Source of the DNA: Nostoc sp. GT001
GTDB taxonomy: Bacteria > Cyanobacteriota > Cyanobacteriia > Cyanobacteriales > Nostocaceae
Reading direction: 5' to 3'
DNA: 50,346 nucleotides
Assembly (NCBI RefSeq): GCF_030382115.1
Contig: NZ_JAUDRJ010000003.1
Location: 1,726,432-1,776,777 of the forward strand
Shown: positions 8,816 through 16,454 of the stretch, one piece after another
Layout of the letters: every line of letters starts with the position of its first letter
Position numbering within the stretch: the first letter of the stretch is position 1
Position numbers and translations under genes: made by a program
The notes under the pieces: generated by a model
What the model was told of the DNA's origin: nothing
Databases searched by the model: none
The model's input: the letters and a program-made list of their open reading frames with translations, nothing else

Positions 8816-10855
8816 ATGGTTAAAGATTTATTTGTCAATGATTTAATAGAGTGGACTTTAGATACCAACGCTCATGTAGTTGAAAGAATTATTTGGATAG
8901 ACGAAGGTTATATTATTGCATTCGTTATAGATATTAATGTTACAAAAGGTTTGCCTGAACCTAAGAAAATATCTGAAATTTTAGAAGCCATATCTGAAGG
9001 TATTGCTTTGAAACAGCAACAAGATCCTTGGGCAAGAATCGTGAGGGATGAAAATTTAACAGATAGGGAAAAGGAATACAGAGATAAAGCTTGGGAAATA
9101 ATTTCATCATTAGTTAAAGAAGAACCATCAATATATTATAGGAATTTTAGAGGTTCGCTGGTTAAAAAAATTGTTGAAAAGCATAACTTAGAAAGAGATA
9201 AAGACAAATTGGTAGAAAAAACCGTCTATGGATATTTGAGAAGATTTTGGCAGAGGGGGAAAAATATAAACGCTCTTATACCTGATTTTATTAATTCATC
9301 AGGGAAGGGCAAAATTCGAGGCCAATCAAGCAAGAAGAGAGGAAGACCAAGAAAATATGCACATGAGCCAGATATTGGTGAAGGTGTCAATGTTACAGAA
9401 GAAGATAGAAAGATTTTTAGAATAGCTATAAGTAAATTTTACAATAGCTCAAAAGAGAACTACTTAACAACTGCTTATGAATTAATGGTTAAAAATTATT
9501 ATAAAGAAGGAATTAGATATGACGAAAATGGTGTCCAAAAATCTATCTTAATTCCGACTGATAAAATACCTACAATTACCCAATTCAAATACTGGTATCA
9601 ACTTGAGCAGGATGATGTCACAAAAACTTTGACATCTCGAAAAGGAGCCAAGAAGTTTGCTTTAGAGAATAGAGCGATTTTGGGAACATCTAAGATGGAA
9701 ACTATTGGCCCAGGTTCTCGATATCAAATTGATGCCACGGTTGCTGATGTATATTTAGTATCAAAATATAATCGTGATTGGATAATTGGCAGACCAGTTA
9801 TTTATGTAATTATTGATGTTTTTAGCCGAATAATCACGGGTATTTATGTTGGTTTAGAAGGCCCATCTTGGACAGGGGCAATGATGGCACTAGCCAATGT
9901 AGCGACAGATAAAACCCTATTTTGCCAAGAATACGACATTAATATTACTGAAGATAAATGGCCTTGCAATCAAATGCCAGATGCAATTTTAGGAGATAGG
10001 GGAGAATTAGCAGGTATGAAAGTTGAAACATTAATCCCTAATCTTTATATTCGTATTGAAAATGCAGCTTCCTATAGAGCAGATTGGAAAGGGTTAGTAG
10101 AAAGACACTTTCGTATAATCCATGAATATGTAAAACCTTTTTTACCTGGTTATATAGATACTGATTTTAGACAAAGAGGCGCAAGAGATTATAGGCTTGA
10201 TGGCAAACTTGACATAGATCAATTTACTGAAATTATTGTTCGTTTAATTGTTCACCACAACAATAAACCTCTTAAGGAATATGAAAGGGACAAAGCGATG
10301 ATTGTTGATGATATACCCCCTATACCCAGAGAGTTGTGGAAGTGGGGTATTACGAATCGTTCTGGTAGACTTAGAACTTTTTCTGAAGATATTGTCAAAT
10401 TGAATTTGATGCCTACTGAAAAAGCAACCATTACCGCTAAAGGCATCAAAATGAGAGGGAAGGAGATGTACTATACCTGTGATAGCGCTGAAAAGAGGCA
10501 ATGGTTTGAAAAAGCTAGAAGTAATCTCCTTTCTAAGTCAGATAAATCACTGATTGTGTCTTACGATATCAGAAATCCAAACTTCATTTACCTTCCATCA
10601 AGTGATGGTAGAGATTTTGAAAAATGTTTTCTTATCGATTCAGAAGGGCGGTATGCTAATAAAAACTTTCATGATATTGAATATTTGCTTGCTTATGAAG
10701 AATTGGAAAGACAAAAAAGCCAAGGTAAACAACTACAAGAAAAGGTAGATTTGATAGCTGATATTGAAAGCATAGTAGATAGAGCAGAAAAAATGACCAA
10801 TTCTGCTCAGGAGCCTAATTTAAGTAAGTCTAAAAAACTCTCTGGAATCAGATAA
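8816..10855 (+). CDS. tnsB: TnsB transposase, ended early by an in-frame TAA
   Basis: TnsB is the DDE transposase that binds the ends and joins them to the target. It starts 22 bp after tnsA and has 679 aa to the first stop. The catalytic residues are D306 (YQIDATVADV), D394 (LGDRGELAG) and E429 (GLVERHFR). An N-terminal HTH region and a basic linker (KKRGRPRK, residues 173-180) are present, followed by the beta-barrel after residue 500. The stop TAA at 10853-10855 is followed in the same frame by 62 more coding-like codons up to a TGA at 11042-11044 that overlaps the tnsC start. The C-terminal hook that contacts TnsC in related elements would be lost unless the stop is read through. Confidence 0.88.
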   Translation: MVKDLFVNDLIEWTLDTNAHVVERIIWIDEGYIIAFVIDINVTKGLPEPKKISEILEAISEGIALKQQQDPWARIVRDENLTDREKEYRDKAWEIISSLVKEEPSIYYRNFRGSLVKKIVEKHNLERDKDKLVEKTVYGYLRRFWQRGKNINALIPDFINSSGKGKIRGQSSKKRGRPRKYAHEPDIGEGVNVTEEDRKIFRIAISKFYNSSKENYLTTAYELMVKNYYKEGIRYDENGVQKSILIPTDKIPTITQFKYWYQLEQDDVTKTLTSRKGAKKFALENRAILGTSKMETIGPGSRYQIDATVADVYLVSKYNRDWIIGRPVIYVIIDVFSRIITGIYVGLEGPSWTGAMMALANVATDKTLFCQEYDINITEDKWPCNQMPDAILGDRGELAGMKVETLIPNLYIRIENAASYRADWKGLVERHFRIIHEYVKPFLPGYIDTDFRQRGARDYRLDGKLDIDQFTEIIVRLIVHHNNKPLKEYERDKAMIVDDIPPIPRELWKWGITNRSGRLRTFSEDIVKLNLMPTEKATITAKGIKMRGKEMYYTCDSAEKRQWFEKARSNLLSKSDKSLIVSYDIRNPNFIYLPSSDGRDFEKCFLIDSEGRYANKNFHDIEYLLAYEELERQKSQGKQLQEKVDLIADIESIVDRAEKMTNSAQEPNLSKSKKLSGIR

Positions 10856-11044
10856 AATAGGGCGTTTGAAAAGGCTAAACGGCGAGAGAGCGAAGGATTT
10901 GAACTAGCAAATACAGAAAATCAGAACAGTTTTCAGGCTGTAGAGAGCAAACTCGAAACTTCTGAACAGCCAGAATCACTACAGCCAAATCATCTGGATC
11001 TTCTCAGGAAAAACCGACAGGAGCGTAAACGTGGACAGAAATGA
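10853..11044 (+). other. In-frame 3' continuation of tnsB beyond the TAA
   Basis: After TAA the same frame stays open for 62 codons: NRAFEKAKRRESEGFE, a Gln/Asn/Glu-rich linker, then HLDLLRKNRQERKRGQK and TGA. The composition (charged helix, linker, basic end) is like the C-terminal tail of TnsB proteins. The TGA at 11042-11044 overlaps the tnsC GTG at 11031, as expected for a coupled operon. The stretch therefore looks like the original end of tnsB, separated by one nonsense codon. Confidence 0.8.
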
Positions 11045-12095
11045 AGGTGAATTAATTAGGATTCCCAATGGAGAATTAGCGATTGTTGCCAGATACATAG
11101 ACCAAAAACTGCCAGAATATAACGCTAATCCATTAATTCAGGCACTACCTCCTATCCTTTCAGCAAAAGAATTTTTAAATAAAGTAACAAGAACGCCAGA
11201 GTTTCATGAACAAGAGAAGGAGCTAGAAGCTCATTATAGATTTCATTGCATCGAAAGGTTATCTAGGTATTTTGATCCCCAAAATAAAACTGTTGAATTA
11301 CAGAAGGTAATTTGTGCCCTCATAATGAGTGGCTATCTGGCTCGGAATGTTCTAAAGCCTGAATATGCAAGTCGCTCTAGGCAAATTTATAATGCAATAA
11401 AAGACGGAGGAGGTAAAAACTTAGAAAACTACGTTAATCTTCCTACATCTGCTTCCGGTTTAACCTTGATTGGCCCATCAGGAATGGGGAAGTCTACAAA
11501 TTTTCAAAATATTCTTAATCTTTACCCTCAAGTAATTCTTCACCCTGAGCATAGTGTCTACCAGATAGTTTGGTTGAAGGTTGATTGTCCTCATGCAGGT
11601 TCTTTGAAAGTTTTCTATAACGAAAGTCAAGGAATTATTGATATTGCCGTCAAACTTTATAAGATGGCTCAATGGAGAGCAATTTCAATAGGTGGGAAAG
11701 AAATTATTACTATTAACTTAATTCGACAAGCGGCTAAAGACGGACTATATTTAGTCAAGCCAATGCTAGATGCTATTAGGTCAGGGGACAAAGATTGGAT
11801 GATTAAGTATAAGGATATTGCTCCTCTTGATACTACAGAATATCAAAATAAATGTCTCTCTAAGCTTGATTCTGACGATTTGAAAGAAATTCAGAGATTA
11901 GCTAGAAAGCAGCAGAATCAGCAGAAAGTATCGCCGAAGCTAAATTATGTAATTCTTGAGCTTTTGAAATTGGAAGTAGAAGCTGCTAGAGCAAAGGAAT
12001 GTGCGGAACAAGTAATTGTTTATAATGATGAAAATGCAGATATTACATCTTTAGTCAATAAAGCATATACTCTTGCTTTGCAAGGAGGGCAATAA
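11031..12095 (+). CDS. tnsC: TnsC AAA+ regulator, internally deleted and ended early
   Basis: TnsC passes target information from TniQ/TnsD to the TnsAB transposase. The start is GTG 11031, with AGGAG 7 bp before it, inside the end of the tnsB frame. The N-terminal part is family-like and Walker A is intact (GPSGMGKST, residues 148-156). After CPHAGSLKVFY (to residue 196) the sequence jumps directly to the late AAA+ lid part ESQGIIDIAVKLYKMAQWRAI. The Walker B motif, usually LVIDEIQ, and sensor I are missing, so about 130-150 residues have been lost in frame. The protein should bind but not hydrolyse ATP normally. A TAA at 12093 also cuts the C-terminal TnsA-contact tail. It has 354 aa against roughly 550 in Tn7. 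Confidence 0.85.
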   Translation: MDRNEGELIRIPNGELAIVARYIDQKLPEYNANPLIQALPPILSAKEFLNKVTRTPEFHEQEKELEAHYRFHCIERLSRYFDPQNKTVELQKVICALIMSGYLARNVLKPEYASRSRQIYNAIKDGGGKNLENYVNLPTSASGLTLIGPSGMGKSTNFQNILNLYPQVILHPEHSVYQIVWLKVDCPHAGSLKVFYNESQGIIDIAVKLYKMAQWRAISIGGKEIITINLIRQAAKDGLYLVKPMLDAIRSGDKDWMIKYKDIAPLDTTEYQNKCLSKLDSDDLKEIQRLARKQQNQQKVSPKLNYVILELLKLEVEAARAKECAEQVIVYNDENADITSLVNKAYTLALQGGQ

Positions 12096-12284
12096 AATGG
12101 GAACCTTGTTAAGATAAGTAAAAAGAAAGCTAAGTTGAAGCCGATGTACGTAGAAAATGACATTCGACGCACTGTTGAAAATGCACAAAAAGAGAAAAAA
12201 TCTGCACATGAAGCTTTAACATTGGCAGGTATAATCAAAGATCCAGTAGAAAATTTTATAAATATTTCGCTTCTTGATGCTTAG
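12093..12284 (+). other. In-frame 3' continuation of tnsC beyond the TAA
   Basis: After TAA the frame continues NGNLVKISKKKAKLKPMYVE and ends AGIIKDPVENFINISLLDA with TAG at 12282-12284. The lysine-rich block followed by LKPMYVENDIR is typical of TnsC C-termini, the segment shown in Tn7 to bind TnsA. The TAG overlaps the tniQ ATG at 12277. It is thus the original tnsC end behind a nonsense codon. Confidence 0.82.
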
Positions 12285-13224
12285 TTTCTTCCCAACTCTT
12301 TATCCAGATGAACTTTTGTATAGTGCTTTGGCTAGATACCACATTCGCAGTGGTAACAGAATTTTTAAGCAAACCGACTTAGAGCTATTCGGTTATAGTT
12401 CTCAACAAGTTTGCAAGGTCACTTTAACTAATCACTTAAATTATTTAGTTAAAAACTTGCCTTTACGTTCCCAGCAAACAGTCGGTAATTTACTGCAAAA
12501 TCATACTTTATACCCTTTTTATGCAACTTTTTTAACACCACAAGAAGTTTGGTTATTAAAAGACTCAATGAGTAAAAAACTTAGTGGTTCTATTTTAGAG
12601 CTTGCTAAGGTGGCTAATGGTTCTAGTGGTGAGTCAAAAAAATTTTTAAAATTTTGTCCTGAATGTTTAGAACAAGATACACATCAATATGGTGAGCCTT
12701 ACTGGCATAGAACACATCAAGTACCTGGCATATTAGTTTGTCCAACTCATGGTGTCTTTTTGTGCAATAGTTCTGTCACAATTGAATCGAAAGGCATACA
12801 TTATTATGCTGCGAGCTTAGATAATTGTTTAACAGTTACTGGTTTAAAAAGTTTGACAAACCAGGCTTTAAAAACACTCTTCACACTGGCAAATGATATT
12901 AACTTGCTGATTCATGGTAATTTTGCCTTTAAAGGCTTGGCTTGGCTTCGCGCTCAGTACCAGCATTACTTAATCAGTAAAGGGCTATTGCAAATTTTTC
13001 CTGCTGGGAAGTTTAAATTTGACGAATATGGTTTTTCAAAGCTTATATTTGATTTTTATGGTCAAGAATCTTTAGAAGCTCTCAATCCAAAGTTAACCCA
13101 ACATCAAGGTAAATATTTCTCCCATTGCTTGCTTGGATGTGACTTAAATCCAGCAATTGACCGGATCACCCATATCTTGATGATAAAATATTTAGCAAAT
13201 TCTATAGAACTATTTTTCCTATAG
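12277..13224 (+). CDS. tniQ: TniQ, short target-selection protein linked to CRISPR
   Basis: The 315-aa TniQ/TnsD-family protein starts with the family signature MLSFFPTLYPDELLYSALAR. It carries zinc-binding residues in FCPECLEQDTHQYGEPYWHR and GILVCPTHG (about residues 125-166). It ends at the point where the longer TnsD protein at 16455 continues (IKYLANSIELFFL versus RFLTNSIEEFFN). Short TniQ proteins of this size bridge Cascade to TnsC in CRISPR-associated transposons, whereas TnsD recognises fixed sites. Its position directly before cas6 fits the CRISPR-guided role. The ATG overlaps the end of the tnsC frame. It appears intact. Confidence 0.85.
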   Translation: MLSFFPTLYPDELLYSALARYHIRSGNRIFKQTDLELFGYSSQQVCKVTLTNHLNYLVKNLPLRSQQTVGNLLQNHTLYPFYATFLTPQEVWLLKDSMSKKLSGSILELAKVANGSSGESKKFLKFCPECLEQDTHQYGEPYWHRTHQVPGILVCPTHGVFLCNSSVTIESKGIHYYAASLDNCLTVTGLKSLTNQALKTLFTLANDINLLIHGNFAFKGLAWLRAQYQHYLISKGLLQIFPAGKFKFDEYGFSKLIFDFYGQESLEALNPKLTQHQGKYFSHCLLGCDLNPAIDRITHILMIKYLANSIELFFL

Positions 13225-13399
13225 CAAAAGTTCACATATACTTTTTAAATATATTTAATATAAAACAATAAAAAGTTACTAAAAATTATCATGTTTGCTT
13301 GTCGTTTTAAAGTAATCTCACATTAATCACTAAGGTAGCCTAAGTAATAATTTAGTTGCCTCAAATATCGTGTATCTGCTTAAAGATAGGGTGGGAAAG

Positions 13400-14101
13400 A
13401 TGATTATTGATTGCAGGTTACCTACGCAGATTTCTCCAGAGTCACCTTTAAATCTAATAAAGCAAAGAAAGCTTTTAACGTCTGAGTTACCATACATAGA
13501 TTTAATTTTTAACTTGGTTGGTGAGACAGTACCTGTCGACCACGGCTATGAGCTATTTTCTGCGATCGCCCACTTTGAACCTGAACTTCATAAGTTAAAT
13601 ACAGTTGGAATTCATACTATTGCAGGTATTCCCAAGGAAGGCGTAATTCAGCTAACTAAAAATTCTAGGCTTCGGATTCGGCTACCAGTAGATCAAGTGC
13701 GTTTGGTTTATCCGTTAGCAGGTAAGTCGCTGAAAATTGCCAGGCATACAATTCGCTTAGGAATTCCTGAAATTTATTTGCTTGAGCCTGCTGAGAGACT
13801 GCGATCGCGTATAGTGATTATCCAGGGTTATCAAGAACCGGAGTCGTTTTTAGCAGCAGCACAGCGTCAGTTAGAACAACTGGGTATCCAGGGGAAAGCC
13901 TTTATTACCAAAAATACTGATGGTAGCCCAAAACGTAGAAGTATCAAAATCAAGCGCTTTACTGTTGTGGGTTTTGGGTTAGAAATCATTAATCTCAACG
14001 ATGAAGATTCGCTAACATTGCTAAGATATGGCATTGGGGGAAAACGTAAGATGGGCTGTGGCGTTTTTGTGCCTGTGAAGAGAAAGGGAAACGCAAGTTA
14101 A
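13400..14101 (+). CDS. cas6: Cas6 CRISPR RNA endonuclease (I-MYXAN/I-B-like)
   Basis: Cas6 cuts the CRISPR transcript inside each repeat and stays on the 3' hairpin. The 233-aa form starting at ATG 13400 is preceded by GGGTGGG; a GTG at 13370 is a weaker alternative. The N-terminal ferredoxin-like part has VDHGYELFSAIAHFEPELH, with histidines suited to catalysis. The C-terminal glycine-rich loop GIGGKRKMGCGVFVP (about residues 213-227) is the Cas6 hallmark. The sequence resembles the MYXAN-type Cas6 found in type I-B CRISPR-associated transposons of cyanobacteria. Its target should be the repeat at 15285-15749. It appears intact. Confidence 0.85.
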   Translation: MIIDCRLPTQISPESPLNLIKQRKLLTSELPYIDLIFNLVGETVPVDHGYELFSAIAHFEPELHKLNTVGIHTIAGIPKEGVIQLTKNSRLRIRLPVDQVRLVYPLAGKSLKIARHTIRLGIPEIYLLEPAERLRSRIVIIQGYQEPESFLAAAQRQLEQLGIQGKAFITKNTDGSPKRRSIKIKRFTVVGFGLEIINLNDEDSLTLLRYGIGGKRKMGCGVFVPVKRKGNAS

Positions 14102-14159
14102 AGCTGGTTTTAACTACTACCCAATATAAGTTTGAGAGTATTTCCCAGAAATAAATAAG

Positions 14160-15239
14160 ATGTCCGTAGTAGCTAGTGTTGTCAACCCCAAAATTCAGTT
14201 AAATTTGGGCGACCCAAGCATAACTTGGATGCATCGTGCTGGCATAGCAGGACTGTGGATGACGCTTAGGCAACTAGAAAAACTATACCCAATACCTGCG
14301 GAACGACCTGGTAATTTAACTTGGTTGCTGACTCCTCGCAGCATCAGTATTGAATGGCAAGGGCAGGATTTCGTAGTTTTAGACTGGCTGCTAAAGCAAT
14401 CCTTTCAGATTAATAAAGAAGGTCTAATTTCGCTGACAGGCTTAAATACGCATTCAATCAATATTGAAACCCAAATTAATATTCACTTGGGAATAACAGG
14501 AACGTTTCTCCAACATAACCAGGTTTTTAAATTTGACGGCGGTAAATCCTGGTCATTAATAGTTGATGGTATAGAAATCGATGTCGAGTATAAAAAAGCA
14601 GTTTCCTATGCTCATCAACATTTTGCTAAACAACTCTGTGATAAACAAGGTCAATTATTAGGACAATTAATTGGTGTAGCAGGGTGGCTATATCCGGGAT
14701 CTGTAGTTCGTCATGTCGCTTTTACAAAAGAAACTAGGTTTGAAGAGAAACCACAATTGGCTTTTGCTCTTTTATATGCTCTTGTTGCTTGCCACTATTT
14801 TGTTTTGCGATCGCATACCAAACCGGAACATACACAATATGCCCTAGTTATACCTGAAGTGGTTGACTTAGAAATTTATGCCCAGGAATACTGGAATTTG
14901 AGAAACTTAGATTACAAGGATTTCAATGTATCTAGCTTAGGAGACGCTGCGTTAAGATACCTTACTTACGAAACAATTATAGAATTGGCTATACCCGATC
15001 AAGTAAAACGATGCCAAGTAATATTATTTGGAACGGTAGTTTGGTCAAAGCAGCAAAAAACTCGCATAGAAATAGCAGTGGTAGAAGCGACTGAAATAAT
15101 AGATTTTATCTATAAGCTTAGTCGAATTTATTTTCCAGAGTACCAAATTATTCAGTATAAAAATAAAAATTTTATCATTAGCAATATTGGCCCATTAAAT
15201 TTTGCAAATTTAGTGCCTCCTAATGACAGGTGCTTGTAA
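14160..15239 (+). pseudogene. cas8: Cas8 (Cmx-type), C-terminally truncated
   Basis: The N-terminal half looks like MYXAN-type Cas8 (LGDPSITWMHRAGIAGLWMTLRQLEK, then GLNTHSINIETQINIHLGIT). Cas8 is the large Cascade subunit that reads the PAM. The visible protein has 359 aa, whereas I recall family members near 550 aa; the end (ISNIGPLNFANLVPPNDRCL) does not look like a normal C-terminus. Eight more codons (DYLEDLMD) follow the TAA in frame. The CRISPR array begins 45 bp later, so no room is left for cas7, cas5 or a normal leader. A deletion running from within cas8 to near the first repeat explains this. RNA-guided targeting should not work from this locus alone. Confidence 0.75.
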
Positions 15240-15284
15240 GATTATCTAGAAGACTTGATGGATTAAGATTGTTTAGCCATCGCC

Positions 15285-15749
15285 GTTCTTTAACATTAGA
15301 TGTCGTCAAACGTTGAGCAGTATGGCGAAGATAAATCCCCGTTCGCGCAAGCACTGTTCTTTAACATTAGATGTCGTCAGACGTTGAGCAGGCGTGGCTG
15401 CGTCCGGTTAATTCTCCGGTTTTGACTGTTCTTTAACATTAGATGTCGTCAGACGTTGAGCAGTCGAAGGCTGCAATCTAGATGGCACGCTTAATGACGA
15501 GTTCTTTAACATTAGATGTCGTCAGACGTTGAGCAGTCGCACATTTCCCATATCAAGGTTGGCTTAAAGTCGTTCTTTAACATTAGATGTCGTCAGACGT
15601 TGAGCAGTAGGGCGACGCATTGCGGTTGCTCCAGCCAAAGGAGTTCTTTAACATTAGATGTCGTCAGACGTTGAGCAGCCAATGGATAGAAGCCTCTACC
15701 CAGCTAATTGGGAGTTCTTTAACATTAGATATCGTCAGACGTTAAGCAA
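15285..15749 (+). CRISPR. CRISPR array, 7 repeats and 6 spacers
   Basis: The 36-bp repeat begins GTTCTTTAACATTAGATGTC and ends GTCAGACGTTGAGCAG. Repeats start at 15285, 15356, 15428, 15501, 15572, 15643 and 15714. Spacers are 35, 36, 37, 35, 35 and 35 bp. The first repeat has one change (G25A). The last has three (G18A, G31A, G36A) and so marks the distal end, giving transcription on the plus strand after cas8. A small inverted repeat (CGTC-A-GACG) sits in the 3' half, where Cas6 normally cuts. Only 45 bp separate the truncated cas8 stop from the first repeat, so a leader is not evident. No integrase genes (cas1, cas2) are present, as is usual in transposon-borne arrays. Confidence 0.97.
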
Positions 15750-15793
15750 GATTCTGTTGCTCTTGCCATAACTTATACTTCAATAAACCTCTC

Positions 15794-16176
15794 TCAACCC
15801 TGTTGATGCAAAATTTTTGCACGGATTTGTTCCCATTGCTCAATCTGCTTCTGTAGTTGCAATTTGCGATCGCCCTCAACTGCACAAAGACCAGTAAACA
15901 AACCCTGACCGTTCAACTGATCGCTGTAAATAGCAATCAATTCAGCCAGTGCTTTTTTATAGCTTCCATCTCCTCCTCAGTGAAGGAATTTACATCTAGG
16001 CAAATCAGTCGTCTGCCAATTCTCTCTACAAGCTCCGACCTGCTTATATCAAAATTGGAAGCGATCGCATCTAATCCTTCAATACCAGTGGGAGTAAGGG
16101 CTAGGTTAACCCTTTTCTTCACCTCATCGTACATCTCTGGTACGTCTTTTTGTCCTTTCTGCCCTTTCTTTCCCAT
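15794..16176 (-). CDS. Ribbon-helix-helix protein, two frames across an A6 slip site
   Basis: The first frame (start ATG 16176) encodes MGKKGQKGQKD, then an RHH-type segment (KKRVNLALTPTGIEGLDAIA, ISRSELVERIGRRLI) and stops at 15937. The coding sequence continues in the -1 frame as ALAELIAIYSDQLNGQGLFT and onward to LHQQG, with TGA at 15794-15796. The switch point is A AAA AAG, preceded 13 nt upstream by AGGAGG, which resembles the dnaX-type frameshift signal. A one-base deletion in an A7 run would look the same. RHH proteins are DNA-binding regulators; this one lies between the CRISPR array and tnsD and reads toward the array. Confidence 0.65.
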
Positions 16177-16327
16177 TAGTACCCAGCTATTACACACCTC
16201 CTAAATCATAGTCAACAGCAAGCACTACAGGTAGATTCTATAAATTGCTCAAAGATATTTAGTTATTGTGTAGTACCTGAATTATTGCTAATATAGGCGT
16301 TGTGTAATACCTAAAATTTTGATGATA

Positions 16328-16343
16328 GAGGACAAAAATCCTC
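16328..16343. repeat. Small inverted repeat before tnsD
   Basis: GAGGA-CAAAAA-TCCTC lies about 110 bp before the tnsD start. Two direct copies of TTGTGTARTACCT (about 16267-16279 and 16302-16314) lie just upstream. Together they may be control sites for tnsD or for the divergent RHH gene. Confidence 0.4.
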
Positions 16344-16454
16344 ATAATTTTGTTGACTGTGCAGAGAAAGGTGTGGAAGGCGATTGCCACAAACTTGAAA
16401 CACTTTGGAATTTACAAAAATATTCTTTTCAGGTTTCAACATGAGAAAAAATCT

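Noticed and set aside
7975..10855. tnsA and tnsB as a broken fused tnsAB
   Set aside because: They are in different frames, with a 22-bp gap and their own starts, and tnsA has the normal Tn7 length.
12277..13224. tniQ as a truncated tnsD
   Set aside because: Short TniQ proteins of this size are normal in CRISPR-associated transposons, and the sequence after its stop is AT-rich and non-coding.
15679..15713. Spacer 6 as a tRNA-derived homing guide
   Set aside because: The reverse strand looks faintly tRNA-like, but no arm pairs convincingly; left as a search suggestion only.
15857..16204. 115-codon plus-strand frame near the CRISPR array
   Set aside because: It is the antisense of the RHH gene, whose protein pattern is clear.
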